From: Akkermansiaceae bacterium
Lineage (GTDB): Bacteria > Verrucomicrobiota > Verrucomicrobiia > Verrucomicrobiales > Akkermansiaceae
DNA: 64,000 nucleotides
Assembly (NCBI GenBank): GCA_024233115.1
Contig: JACKQB010000003.1
Coordinates: 186,001 to 250,000, forward strand
Reading direction: 5' to 3'
This document shows positions 54,076-63,946 of this stretch, in pieces. Both the position numbers and the translations under genes were made by a program. Positions within the stretch are counted from its first letter, which is position 1, and each line of letters begins with the position of its first letter. The notes beneath the pieces were generated by a model that saw nothing but the letters and a program-made list of their open reading frames with translations, had not been told where the DNA came from and ran no database searches.

Positions 54076-54921
54076 TTAGCGTCTGGCTTTGCTTTTATCT
54101 TTCGTCACCTGGGATCGTTGCGCAACGGCCACATCCCCTGGACGGGGGAATGGAACTGAATTGGGGCCGTATAAAGCTTCCCGCACAACCGGGTCATGCT
54201 TCTCAAGCGCGGTGCAGAATTTGCTATAACTGCGGCGCACCAGTTTTTTGGACCCGATCAGGTTGCGTAACCAGTATGGAATCACGGTATTCGTTTTTAC
54301 CTCCATGATACACTGGTCGTCTGGAATCAGGTAGTGTTCAAACCGTTGATCGTTGGCCTGTAGATCAAGCTGCTCAAATCGACACGCTATGCCGGTATCA
54401 AAAGTAACCCGAAGGTCAGGAGCATCATCGCCCCCTACAAAAGCCTGTCGGTCATACCTCATGGTGCAGAGGAACTGAAAGTCCCGGCTCTTCACCAAAC
54501 CAACGATTTCATCCACCACCATCCGCTCGTATCGTGACAACCTGCCTCCATCGACAAGCATTTTTGATGTCTCCCCTTCCGCAAGCTCGAGGGCATCCTC
54601 CATGGGTAAACGTAACCGACGCTTGACACCGCGACCGTAGTGCTTGTGCTTTACTTCGATAAAGGTTGTCGGCGGCATTTTACCGCAGTTAGAACCATAG
54701 ACGCGGATCCTGAGCTTGCGCCGACTTTTCTGCCCCCGTTGTTTTTCCCAGTAGCAATCACGCAGGGCGTTGTCGTAATACTGGCTGATAATCGGGTATT
54801 GCGAACTCCCTCCAGCTTCTTTGTCGAAGCCAGTGTGCTTTTCCACCTCCTCGACGACTTCATCCCTCATTCCTAGAGGTATGAGGAATTTAAACTCAGT
54901 CCTGTCAACTCTGTGAAACAT
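54076..54921 (-). CDS. VTC-domain protein (polyphosphate polymerase-like)
   Basis: 281 residues. The VTC tunnel fold is suggested by the N-terminal RTEFKFLIP, then YPIISQYYDN, the RRKLRIRVYG strand, TFIEVKHKHYGR with basic residues, MRYDRQAFVGG, LRVTFDTGIACR and MEVKTNTVIPYW, the alternating acidic/basic strands lining the tunnel. Such enzymes make polyphosphate from ATP in yeast; the bacterial proteins are less studied. It is first of the pair with the DUF4956 gene. Confidence 0.85.
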   Translation of the reverse strand: MFHRVDRTEFKFLIPLGMRDEVVEEVEKHTGFDKEAGGSSQYPIISQYYDNALRDCYWEKQRGQKSRRKLRIRVYGSNCGKMPPTTFIEVKHKHYGRGVKRRLRLPMEDALELAEGETSKMLVDGGRLSRYERMVVDEIVGLVKSRDFQFLCTMRYDRQAFVGGDDAPDLRVTFDTGIACRFEQLDLQANDQRFEHYLIPDDQCIMEVKTNTVIPYWLRNLIGSKKLVRRSYSKFCTALEKHDPVVREALYGPNSVPFPRPGDVAVAQRSQVTKDKSKARR

Positions 54922-55395
54922 GTGGTCAGTTGGCCTTGAACATGGATGTTGAAAATAGCTGCCCGGTTACCGCAAAAGCGTCACGTGTTATTTGTTTTGT
55001 TCAACGGTGTTACCCAATAAGGCGATCTACTACTCGACTCTATTATGCGAGATCGGTGGCAAACTAAGTCGCGCTAGCGCCCATGACAACATTATAGTCA
55101 AAGTTTTACACGATCCTTACAAAGGTCAATTGCGCATCACCCTGGCTTTTCGCACACTGTCAACTCGACCGTATCATGACATCCACATCCTGCCCGCAGC
55201 CGATAAAACCCATGGCTACACCGATCATTCACCTCGATCTATGAGCGCATAAAAAAAGGCTGCCCATACCCGGTCAGTTGCGCCAGACAGCTCCTTGTCG
55301 ATCGCGCGCGTGAACGTGCCGATTTTTTGCCGTGGCGCTGATAAATTCAGACAATGAGCTTGGCACTTGCCGCTATGTGGTCAAATTACTCCATC
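54922..55395. other. Divergent intergenic region between VTC and M16 genes
   Basis: About 470 bases with no gene I can support. A plus-strand frame (54992-55252) lacks gene-like codon use. Promoters for both divergent genes should be here; none could be fixed by eye. Confidence 0.4.
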
Positions 55396-58335
55396 ATGAA
55401 GTTGCCACACCACCTTATCTTATCGCTTGGTGCCGCCGTCCTTGGCGCATCCACCCTGCTCACCGTATCCTGTCGGGAAAAGCCGACCGCCGCTAAGACC
55501 GACACCGCACCCGAGGCCTCGCCGGCACTATCCGAGCCCGCCACCGGCAAGCTCCCCGCCAAAGACCGTCCGTGGGCACAAGAAAACAGTGATATCAAAT
55601 CCGATCCCAAGGTTACCTACGGTCGGCTCCCCAACGGCATGCGCTACATCCTCATGCCGAACCAGGACCCTCCGGGCCGTGTCAGCATGCGGCTCCACAT
55701 TGCCGCCGGTTCACTGATGGAGCGCGACGATCAACGGGGTGTCGCCCACTTCCTTGAGCACATGGTTTTTAATGGATCCAAGAATTTCCCCGACGCCAGC
55801 AAACTCGTCCCCGAGATGCAACGCCTGGGTATCGCCTTTGGTGCGCACGCCAATGCCTACACCTCGTTTGACGAAACCGTCTACATGCTCGACCTCCCTA
55901 ACAATAAAGCCGACACCCTGAAGCTGGGTTTCGATGTGATGCGTGATTTCGGTGATGGTGCCTTCCTCCGGGAGTCGGAAATCGATAAAGAGCGTGGCGT
56001 GATCATCGCCGAGAAAACCTCCCGTGACTCCGTACAGATGCGACTCATGGAAAAGCAGTTTGATGCCCTGCTGCCGGATGCCCTGCTCGCCAAACGTTTC
56101 CCTATCGGAACCGAGGAAATCATCACCTCTGCTCCCCGCACAGCCTTCACCGACTTCTACTCGCAGTACTATGCCCCGAGTCGCATGACTTTCATTTACA
56201 CCGGTGACTTTGATGTCAAGGATGCGGAAAAGCGGATCATATCGACCTTCGAGAGTATGGAAAACCCCTCCGTTCTCGGCGCCGATCCGGTGCTTGGCAC
56301 GATCCCCAGTAACCACGGCTTCAAAACCCTGACGCTTGCCGACAAGGAAGTCGCCACCACCGACCTTGGACTCAATGTTTTCAAACCCTTCGAAAAGAAG
56401 GCCGACACCAAGGCAAACCGTGGTGAACAACTTCCCCTGGCGCTGGCCAACGCCATTCTTTCCCGCCGCTTCTCCATTCTCTCCAAAAAAGAGGATTCCC
56501 CTATCTCCGGTGGTGATGCCTATGCCCAGAACCTCTTTAAATTCATCAAATTGGGAGGTATCTCAGTCAACGCCAAGGACCACAACTGGAAGGCCGCCCT
56601 GCCCGTCCTGGAGCAAGAGCTCCGCCGCGCCATCCAGCACGGGTTCACCAGCGCCGAGCTCGAGGAGGTCAAGGCCAACCTCATCAACGCCTACGAGCAG
56701 GCCGTCAAGGCCGCCCCAAGTCGCAAAACCAACGACCTCGCATCATCGCTGGCGAAACACGTCCACAACGACGCGGTGTTCTCCACTCCAGAGGACGACC
56801 TCGCCATCCTGCGCGATAACATTTCCACGGTGACCGCCGAGACCTGCCACGCGGCCCTCAAGGATTTCTGGGACACCGAGGACATCACCCTCGTCCTTAC
56901 CACCAATGCGGCAGAGCCTGATACCGACACCCTGCTGGCCAACCTTTACAAAGAAAGCCAGAACGTCGCGGTCAAGGCACCCGAGAAAAAGGAATCTGTC
57001 AGCTTTGCCTACACCGACTTTGGGGCTGCCGGACAGATCACCAAAAACGTCCACATCAAGGATCTCGACTTCACCCAGGTGACCTTCCACAACGGTTGTC
57101 GCTGCAACATCAAGAAAACCGATTTCGATAAAAACTCCATCTCCCTCTCGACCCGGGTTGGTGCTGGCAAGCTGACCATGCCCAAGGATAAACCCGGGCT
57201 CGAGATGTTCGCTTCTTCCATTTTCTCGGCAGGCGGCCTCGGCAAACACAGTGCTGACGATCTCGAACGCATCCTCGCTGGCCGTAACGCCGGTATTCAG
57301 TTCCAAGTGGGCGAGGATTCCTTTGATCTGTCCGGCACAACAACACCAGAGGACCTCGAACTCCAGCTCCAACTCCTCTGTGCCTACCTCACCGACCCCG
57401 GCCTCCGTCCCGAAGGAGAACGGATGTTCAAGGCCCAGCTGCCCGCCATTTACTCGCAGATGAAGCACACCCCCGCCGGCTCACAGGCAAAAATGAGTGC
57501 CCTGCTCCGGGGCAATGATCCACGCTTCATCTTCCCCACCCTTGAGCAAGCCACCGCACTCACCACCGACGATGTGAGGTCATGGGTGGCCCCCGCATTA
57601 AAGAATGATTATCTGGAACTCTCCATCGTGGGCGATCTCGATATCGATACCGTCATGCCCATCCTCGCTCGTACGATCGGGGCTCTTCCCAAACGCGCGG
57701 ACAGCAAACCCGATTATGCCGACCTCCGCACGCTGGCCAATCTTCCTACCCCACCGCTTGAGAAACAATACACCTTTGAGAGTAGAATCCCAACAGGGCT
57801 GGCTCTGGTTGTCTGGAAGTCGACAGGTCTCGACGAGGCCTCCATCGGCACCACCCGCCGCATGGGGGTTCTCAGCTCCATCCTCTCTAACCGCATGCGC
57901 GAGAAGATCCGCGAGGAACTCGGTGAAGCCTATAGCCCCGGCGCAGGATTCCAGCCCAGCGATACCTACAAGGACCTTGGCTACATGCTCGCCTACAGCC
58001 CCGGCAAACCGGATCAAGCCGAACGCGTTGGCAAGATCATCATCGAAATCGGCGACAAGCTGGCCACCGAAGGATGCACCCAGGACGAGCTCAACCGCGC
58101 CCTCGCTCCCAAGATCAGCGAACTCTCGAAGACACTGCGTCAGAACTCCTACTGGCTCGGCACCGTGATGCTACAGTCGCAGGAACAACCCTACCGTCTC
58201 GACTGGGCACGCCAACGCGACGCCGACTACAAGGCAGTCACCCTCGAGGAAATCAACGCCCTCGCCAAACAATACCTCGGCAAGGACAACACCTTCCGCT
58301 TCGAGATCATCCCCGTGGAAAACAAGGGCGAGTAA
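55396..58335 (+). CDS. M16-family zinc protease, lipoprotein
   Basis: 979 residues from ATG 55396 (MKLPHHLILSL), because the lipobox LTVSC (Cys26) then falls at the end of a normal signal. The inverted zinc motif is HFLEH (His118, Glu121, His122), with the downstream Glu ligand in the IDKERGVIIAEK segment. Two M16 halves are present, the second inactive half from about residue 550, with REELGEAYSPGAG typical of the C-terminal domain. It probably degrades peptides outside the cytoplasm. A terminator follows. The pitrilysin/PqqL-type length fits. Confidence 0.93.
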   Translation: MKLPHHLILSLGAAVLGASTLLTVSCREKPTAAKTDTAPEASPALSEPATGKLPAKDRPWAQENSDIKSDPKVTYGRLPNGMRYILMPNQDPPGRVSMRLHIAAGSLMERDDQRGVAHFLEHMVFNGSKNFPDASKLVPEMQRLGIAFGAHANAYTSFDETVYMLDLPNNKADTLKLGFDVMRDFGDGAFLRESEIDKERGVIIAEKTSRDSVQMRLMEKQFDALLPDALLAKRFPIGTEEIITSAPRTAFTDFYSQYYAPSRMTFIYTGDFDVKDAEKRIISTFESMENPSVLGADPVLGTIPSNHGFKTLTLADKEVATTDLGLNVFKPFEKKADTKANRGEQLPLALANAILSRRFSILSKKEDSPISGGDAYAQNLFKFIKLGGISVNAKDHNWKAALPVLEQELRRAIQHGFTSAELEEVKANLINAYEQAVKAAPSRKTNDLASSLAKHVHNDAVFSTPEDDLAILRDNISTVTAETCHAALKDFWDTEDITLVLTTNAAEPDTDTLLANLYKESQNVAVKAPEKKESVSFAYTDFGAAGQITKNVHIKDLDFTQVTFHNGCRCNIKKTDFDKNSISLSTRVGAGKLTMPKDKPGLEMFASSIFSAGGLGKHSADDLERILAGRNAGIQFQVGEDSFDLSGTTTPEDLELQLQLLCAYLTDPGLRPEGERMFKAQLPAIYSQMKHTPAGSQAKMSALLRGNDPRFIFPTLEQATALTTDDVRSWVAPALKNDYLELSIVGDLDIDTVMPILARTIGALPKRADSKPDYADLRTLANLPTPPLEKQYTFESRIPTGLALVVWKSTGLDEASIGTTRRMGVLSSILSNRMREKIREELGEAYSPGAGFQPSDTYKDLGYMLAYSPGKPDQAERVGKIIIEIGDKLATEGCTQDELNRALAPKISELSKTLRQNSYWLGTVMLQSQEQPYRLDWARQRDADYKAVTLEEINALAKQYLGKDNTFRFEIIPVENKGE

Positions 58336-58354
58336 AAACCCACATCATCTCACC

Positions 58355-58393
58355 AACCCACAGCTTGAGCGATCGGCTGTGGGTTGTTTTTTG
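58355..58393 (+). terminator. Terminator after the M16 protease gene
   Basis: AACCCACAGC (58355-58364) pairs perfectly with GCTGTGGGTT (58376-58385), followed by a G and six T residues. Confidence 0.9.
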
Positions 58394-58515
58394 TAGTCCA
58401 ATGGGCCAAACTACTGCAATCCACCAACACCTCTCCATGGCCGTCGAGTCATCAATGCTTCGCTGGCGGTAGATATGTCATGAACAGATCCAAAGCAGGG
58501 CGGTTCAAAGTGGCA

Positions 58516-60624
58516 TCAAAACTTCAGCCTCGCGCCGAGGACGGCATTCATGCCTGCCTCGTTTTGCCCCGATCCATGGATGCGGTAGTCTTCATCGGTG
58601 AGGTTTTCCAGACCGAGTGTTAGCAGCAGGTCATCGGTGGCTTGCCAGCCTGCGTAGAGGGAGGCGGTGACATAGCCGGGAGTTCCTCCGGTCGGGATGC
58701 GTTGGGTGTCTCCCTGGTCGCTTTGGGATAGCTTATCCGCTTTCGCCGCTGCGCTGACCCGGCCTTCAATCCAGAACCGCTCGCCAGGATGGGTCCAGCG
58801 TAACGACAGGGAGCCCATCAAAGGCGCGAGACGGGAAATGTATTCTTCCGATTCAGGGCCACCGACGAATGTACTGGAGCGCGTGTCGCCCTCTTGCCAC
58901 GAGGCTTGAAGCGCCAACTGCCAGTTGTCGGTTAGATCAAACTCCCCCTGGGCTTCCACTCCGTAAACTTGCCCGTCCTGGCCGTTGGTGGTAACGCTGG
59001 TGCTGCTGCCCGCAGTGGCAGGAACTCCGGTGATCACACTTTCGATTTCAGTGAAATAAACGGATGCCATGAGACGGGTGCGGTCTGTTTCATACCGACC
59101 ACCCAGTTCGTAGGTCAGGAATTTCTCAGGCTCCAAATCCAACGAACCTAACGATGTCAGGCCGGATCGACTGGTCAGGTTTCCACTGAGGTCGTTGAGG
59201 TTAGGTGCCCTGAAGCCCTGGGATACACCGGCAAACAGATTCCAGCAGTCGTTGAGGTGATAGAGTGCCCGACCACTTACAACCCAGTTGTTCCAATCCT
59301 TGTCGGCTGAGAGGTCTTGAGCCGACGATGCATCATAGTTTTTTCCGAGATGGGCATCGGCATGGGTGTAGCGGGTGCCGAGAGTGGTTTCCAGCTTGGG
59401 CAAGCGAACGAGCGGGGTCCATCGGTACTGGGCAAAAACTCCTAACAAGTCGTAAGTTGAATCGTCTGCCACCGGGCGCTGTGTCCGGGGATCCTTGCCT
59501 GTGCGAGAGCCCCATGAATCGACTTCGTCGTGATAGTAGTCCAGCCCATAGAGCAGGCTTCCGGCACCGAGATCCGATTCCATTTGCAAGCCAAGCCCCC
59601 ATGTTTGCACATCGGTGGTTTGCTGCCTGATATCGGTCGGGCTGCGATCCTGGAATTCCGATTCCTGGGATTTCTGATAGGACAAGGTTGCCGACCACTG
59701 TTTCAACCATCCCTCGCCTGTCCCGCCAGCGAGTTTCAGATAGGTCAGTGACCGTTCCTGGTCGAAAATGCGGGCGTTATAGCTGCCAGCTGTTACAGCG
59801 TGGCCATCGTGATTCCAGCCGGGGTTGTAGATGGTGGAGTGCCACCGCCAGACATCATCCTGGTCAACGAGGTGATGTGCGAGCGTGAGTGTGGTTTCCT
59901 TGGAAATAGCGAGGTCAAAGCGGAAATCCAGATCGAGTTCATCGTAGCCGGTGTTTTTCATCCTCCCTACGGCGGAGTCTTTGATGTCGCCAAAATCCTT
60001 GGTGGTCACCCCCAGCAGAATCCCCCACTTGCCACCTTGGCCAAAGGCGCTTTCAAGCCGCCCGACCTGGCTCCGGCTATTGGTATCAAATCGATAGCTC
60101 GCTGTGTTTTCATTAAACCATCCATCCCCAAATGCGCGGAACCGCGATGACCGGGTGAGTGTGTTCAGCGTGCCACCCACCGCATCTGATCCGTAGAGCA
60201 CCGCCCCCTGTCCTTTGACCAGTTCGAGTCGGTCGATCGCAGAGCTATCCACCGTGTTCCAGTACTGCACCGGGCCACTGCGGAAGGTGGAGTTATTGAT
60301 CCTGACACCATCGACCAGCAGCAAGTTGTGTCGCCCCGTAAAACCACGTATATACGGTGAGCCATGGCCGTGGGTTGTTTTTTGGATCATCACCCCCGGT
60401 GTGTTTTTCAAAGCCTCGGGCAAGGTCCGGATCGCTCCGGCCAATAGCTCGTCCGCCCCGATCACAGCGACGCTGTAGGGAGAGTCCTTCAGCAGTTCTT
60501 CCGTCCTGCTCGCCGAGATCACCGTCTCGGGAAGCTGGTCTGCATATGTTATGCCGACACTGCACAGCACAGGCACAGAGGCTCCGATTGACCGCCAAAT
60601 GCGTGATTTTTTTGTGGTATCCAT
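58516..60624 (-). CDS. TonB-dependent outer-membrane receptor
   Basis: 702 residues. The signal peptide ends near TYADQ; a TonB-box-like ETVISAS follows. The plug domain (about 30-150) has SPYSVAVIGADEL, PGVMIQ, IRGFTGRHNLLLVDGVRIN, and SSAIDRLELVKGQGAVLYGSDAVGG. The barrel ends in GARLKF with an aromatic last residue. Ligand unknown; siderophore, haem, vitamin or oligosaccharide are all possible. The divergent two-component genes 110 bases away may regulate it. Confidence 0.92.
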   Translation of the reverse strand: MDTTKKSRIWRSIGASVPVLCSVGITYADQLPETVISASRTEELLKDSPYSVAVIGADELLAGAIRTLPEALKNTPGVMIQKTTHGHGSPYIRGFTGRHNLLLVDGVRINNSTFRSGPVQYWNTVDSSAIDRLELVKGQGAVLYGSDAVGGTLNTLTRSSRFRAFGDGWFNENTASYRFDTNSRSQVGRLESAFGQGGKWGILLGVTTKDFGDIKDSAVGRMKNTGYDELDLDFRFDLAISKETTLTLAHHLVDQDDVWRWHSTIYNPGWNHDGHAVTAGSYNARIFDQERSLTYLKLAGGTGEGWLKQWSATLSYQKSQESEFQDRSPTDIRQQTTDVQTWGLGLQMESDLGAGSLLYGLDYYHDEVDSWGSRTGKDPRTQRPVADDSTYDLLGVFAQYRWTPLVRLPKLETTLGTRYTHADAHLGKNYDASSAQDLSADKDWNNWVVSGRALYHLNDCWNLFAGVSQGFRAPNLNDLSGNLTSRSGLTSLGSLDLEPEKFLTYELGGRYETDRTRLMASVYFTEIESVITGVPATAGSSTSVTTNGQDGQVYGVEAQGEFDLTDNWQLALQASWQEGDTRSSTFVGGPESEEYISRLAPLMGSLSLRWTHPGERFWIEGRVSAAAKADKLSQSDQGDTQRIPTGGTPGYVTASLYAGWQATDDLLLTLGLENLTDEDYRIHGSGQNEAGMNAVLGARLKF

Positions 60625-60694
60625 GACCGTTCATTACTTACAACGAGTGCCTGACACAAAGCTGTTTGATGTTTTTTGTTCAAAGTTTCATTTT

Positions 60695-60735
60695 TGGATA
60701 GTTTTTATCCATTTCCGGTGTATGAAAACTATCCA
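60695..60735. promoter_or_regulatory. 11-bp perfect inverted repeat upstream of the kinase gene
   Basis: TGGATAGTTTT (60695-60705) and AAAACTATCCA (60725-60735) are exact reverse complements with 19 bases between; the right arm includes the first base of the kinase start codon. It may bind the regulator of this operon, or hide the start in an mRNA hairpin. It lies in the divergent region shared with the TonB receptor gene. Confidence 0.6.
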
Positions 60736-62102
60736 TGACAACCGGAAACGCGGCTCGCTACCGCTTCAGTCAAGGTGGGCTTTTTCGCCGCCTTATTTTA
60801 CCTTTGGTCGCGCTCATCGTCATCGCCGGTTTTCTTTTCCTCTACAATGCACACCAGATTGAAAAGGAACGGCACCGGAGCCGACTGAAATCCATTGCTT
60901 CGTCAAACGCGCAACTCTTCGAAAAACTCTCCCTGCCGCTGACCGCCCGACTTTGTAACGATCTGTCGACGACGACAGGTAGCACCATACTCTTGTCCGG
61001 GCCACAGGGCAGGCTCATTTCTCCGGTTGCCCTGGGTGACGCCCAACTGCAACTCGCCAGACAGGCACTGGCAAACCCTGGAAACGTCCTGGAACTGGAT
61101 GGCCAGCAAGCTGTGGCATTCTCCATTGCCAATGCATCCGACAAGGCGCTCGTCGCACTCGAGCCGATCCCCGCCTGGAGCCAGTTCGAAGCGTCCAGCC
61201 TGGCCCCGCCCATGGTCACGGGGCTGCTACTCGCCCTGTGTGCGGCATTCATCCTGTCACGCAGTACGGTGAGACCCTTGGGGAAAATTGTCACGGCACT
61301 CCAGGACAGCCCGAGTGATACAGAACTCGACCTGCCAACATCCCTCCTGGAGCAGCGGGATGAAATCGGTATCCTCACACGCGAACTGGTTTCAAGCAGG
61401 CATCAGCTGATTGAGGAACAACAAAAACGCCAACGCGCTGAACGCCTTGCCATGCTCGGCCAGCTCACGACCTCCCTGGCCCACGAAATCAAAAACCCGG
61501 CCGCCAGCATCATCATGCACGGTCAGGCACTTGAGAAACACGAGGACAATCCCATCGGCTCCCTCATCCAGGAAGAGGGTGAGCAGATCGTCTCCCTGGT
61601 CGACCAGTGGCTCTTTGTTGCCAAACCCCAGGGCACACTGCAGTCGCCCAACGATCTCGCCGCCATCGTCAGGCATTTGCTCAAAAAACTCCAACCCATC
61701 CTCGACTTTCACGCGGTCACGGTCGCTATCGATTTCCCTGGGAAGCTGATACTCAACTGCGATGCGCAACGGATGGAACTCGTTTTCCGCAATCTCATCT
61801 CGAACAGCATCCACGCCATGCCCGAAGGTGGTCAACTCACCCTGACCCTGGTGGAGGATGGCGAGGATCTTGTTTTTTCCGTGCGCGACCAGGGCACGGG
61901 TTTCAGCCCCCAGGCGCTTGCCCATTTTGGAGAGGCGTTTTACTCCGAACGAGAGGGTGGAATGGGGCTGGGGCTGACTCTGGTCCAGGAGGTCATCCGG
62001 GCGCACGGAGGCAGCCTGGAGGCACGGAACACAAGCAGTGGCGGCGCCTTGGTCACCGGCAGGCTCCCCCAATCAGGAACATCGGCACCCACCTCACCAT
62101 GA
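60735..62102 (+). CDS. Sensor histidine kinase with HAMP-like linker
   Basis: 455 residues. Two transmembrane helices (about 17-40 and 155-177) enclose a short periplasmic domain (about 115 residues). A HAMP-like segment (about 178-230) starts RSTVRPLGKIVTAL. HisKA is seen as SLAHEIKNPAASI (His near 249), then an N-box NLISNSIHAMPEGG, G1 DQGTGFS and G2 GGMGLGLTLV. Its stop overlaps the start of the response regulator by four bases, so they are coupled. The signal is unknown. Confidence 0.94.
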   Translation: MTTGNAARYRFSQGGLFRRLILPLVALIVIAGFLFLYNAHQIEKERHRSRLKSIASSNAQLFEKLSLPLTARLCNDLSTTTGSTILLSGPQGRLISPVALGDAQLQLARQALANPGNVLELDGQQAVAFSIANASDKALVALEPIPAWSQFEASSLAPPMVTGLLLALCAAFILSRSTVRPLGKIVTALQDSPSDTELDLPTSLLEQRDEIGILTRELVSSRHQLIEEQQKRQRAERLAMLGQLTTSLAHEIKNPAASIIMHGQALEKHEDNPIGSLIQEEGEQIVSLVDQWLFVAKPQGTLQSPNDLAAIVRHLLKKLQPILDFHAVTVAIDFPGKLILNCDAQRMELVFRNLISNSIHAMPEGGQLTLTLVEDGEDLVFSVRDQGTGFSPQALAHFGEAFYSEREGGMGLGLTLVQEVIRAHGGSLEARNTSSGGALVTGRLPQSGTSAPTSP

Positions 62103-63421
62103 AGCAAAAAACCTTGTTGATCATCGAAGACAACCGCTCGCTGAGTATCGCCATCTCAGCTCTGGCAGAGCGCTGCAAGCTGCGGCCCACCACCGCCCCC
62201 ACCCTGGCCAGGGCACGCCAGGCAATCAACGAACAACACGCGTCAACCAACCAACCCTTCGATTTCATCCTCCTCGACATCGGGCTCCCCGACGGCCATG
62301 GACTCGATTTGCTGAAACAAAAGATCATCCCGCCACAAACACACACAGCCATCATTAGTGCGCATGGGGATCTCGAAAATGCCATCGCTGCGCGTAAACT
62401 TGGAGCCACCCATTTTTTCAACAAACCCATCGACTTTGACTCCCTGGAAGCGTTCCTCACCGAATACAGTCAGGAGCCTCCCACCGCGGAGACATCCGGG
62501 CAATATCCATCCAACAGAGGGAATGCGCCCCTGAGTCCACCGCTGATTGGCGCCTCGGACAATATGCTCAAAGTCTTCCAACGCATTGCCCAGGCCTGCA
62601 CGAACTCGGACCCGGTTGTCATCCGTGGCGAGGCCGGCACCGGCAAAAGCCACGTCGCCCAACTGATCCAAGCCCATACCACCCCTCGTAAAAGCGCCCT
62701 ATTCATCGCCACACCACAGACGAAACCCGAGGAAATCACAACCCACCTGATCCAAAACCCCAGGTCCACCCTGCTGATCAAGAACCTGGCACGTTTGCCT
62801 GTCGCCAGCCAACAGCAGCTCCTGATCACGCTCGACAATTTGCAAGGGCAGGCACCACGGCTTCTTGTCACGGTCGACGACGATGGCCTCTATCAACACT
62901 CCCTCAGCAACCGCATCCTCCCGGACCTCTACTACCGCCTGCAAGTCCTCGAAATCCACCTGCCTCCGTTGCGAAACCGGCCGGGGGATATCCCCGCCCT
63001 GACATCCTACTTCCTCGGGGAGCTCGATACCAGCCGGACACGCGAGCTATCGGCGGAACTCATCGCAACGCTGCAAAAGTACCCCTGGCCGGGGAACCTG
63101 CGCGAACTGCGCAACCTGGTAAGCTACCTCGTTCACACCCACACGGAGTCCAGAATACTCCAACCCCACCACCTACCGCCCCATTTCTTCGACCAGCAAC
63201 AGCGGCAGCCCACAGACCCGTTAACAACCCACCTGATGAGCTGGGTATCCCAGAAACTGGATTCCCCCGAACATCCGCCCAGCTACAAGGAACTGCACGG
63301 GGAACTCGAAGGACGTCTCTTACATATTCTCATGGAACGCTTTGACCATAAACAGTCCCGACTCGCTAACAGCCTCAACATGAATCGATCAACACTCAGG
63401 AAAAAGCTGGGTGAGCTGTAA
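62099..63421 (+). CDS. NtrC-like response regulator with degenerate AAA+ domain
   Basis: 440 residues from ATG 62099, overlapping the kinase stop by four bases. The receiver domain is normal (E10, D11, Asp60 in LLLDIGLPDG, Lys in FNKPID). The AAA+ domain has Walker A GEAGTGKS, but the GAFTGA loop that contacts sigma-54 is absent. The segment expected to hold Walker B reads STLLIKNLARLP and lacks the usual acidic pair. The domain is about 25-30 residues shorter between Walker A and WPGNLREL. LRNRPGDIPAL (arginine finger region) and a C-terminal Fis-type HTH (HKQSRLANSLNMNRSTLRKKL) are kept. It probably does not activate sigma-54 promoters. Confidence 0.9.
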   Translation: MKQKTLLIIEDNRSLSIAISALAERCKLRPTTAPTLARARQAINEQHASTNQPFDFILLDIGLPDGHGLDLLKQKIIPPQTHTAIISAHGDLENAIAARKLGATHFFNKPIDFDSLEAFLTEYSQEPPTAETSGQYPSNRGNAPLSPPLIGASDNMLKVFQRIAQACTNSDPVVIRGEAGTGKSHVAQLIQAHTTPRKSALFIATPQTKPEEITTHLIQNPRSTLLIKNLARLPVASQQQLLITLDNLQGQAPRLLVTVDDDGLYQHSLSNRILPDLYYRLQVLEIHLPPLRNRPGDIPALTSYFLGELDTSRTRELSAELIATLQKYPWPGNLRELRNLVSYLVHTHTESRILQPHHLPPHFFDQQQRQPTDPLTTHLMSWVSQKLDSPEHPPSYKELHGELEGRLLHILMERFDHKQSRLANSLNMNRSTLRKKLGEL

Positions 63422-63642
63422 AAACAACCAGCCCCCTCCCATGCCATGGCCCACAGTGAGCCAGAGGTCACCGGCTGCGCCAACCCTGATGGCATCGGTA
63501 TGGTCCACGCTGTCCGGAGTTGGATCGCCGACTTTAGCTACGACTTTGAAAGCCAGGGTGTCACAGTGGGGTGGCCGGATCGATCAATAGCCAACGTCGA
63601 CGGACCTGCGGCCATACACCCCCTTTCAAAAACCAAGCTTTC

Positions 63643-63945
63643 CTAACCTTGCAGGTTTCGTAACAAATCGTAAGGGTAGATACCGGAACTATGCCCATCT
63701 GCCCACGCAATTTGCAGGGCATAACCACCGACCTTGTGCATACGCAGGGCCTTGAAGCTTTTCTCGGTGTGGATGACCTTGGGTTTCAGCACCCGCCCCA
63801 TGGCATCGGGCTCACCCTGGCAGACGGCGCAGGGGCACGACTGGCGTAGCTTCTTGAGGCTGATGAAGTTTTCCTGGCCATCACTCCAAGCAAGGGCAAG
63901 TTCATCGCCGATGACGACATTTTGAAGAAGGGTGAGAGCTGACAT
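63643..63945 (-). CDS. DUF971-family protein
   Basis: 100 residues, one DUF971 domain, similar to the N-terminal domain of gamma-butyrobetaine hydroxylases. The motif LRQSCPCAVCQGE (with a Cys pair) and GGYALQIAWADGHSSGIYPYDLLR are family hallmarks. Some stand-alone members occur next to iron-sulfur or Mrp genes. Function is unknown; no neighbour context can be read because the window ends. A heptad repeat lies directly upstream. Confidence 0.88.
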   Translation of the reverse strand: MSALTLLQNVVIGDELALAWSDGQENFISLKKLRQSCPCAVCQGEPDAMGRVLKPKVIHTEKSFKALRMHKVGGYALQIAWADGHSSGIYPYDLLRNLQG

Positions 63946-63946
63946 G

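Noticed and set aside
54992..55252. 86-residue plus-strand frame in the VTC/M16 gap
   Set aside because: No family, weak codon bias, and no ribosome binding site.
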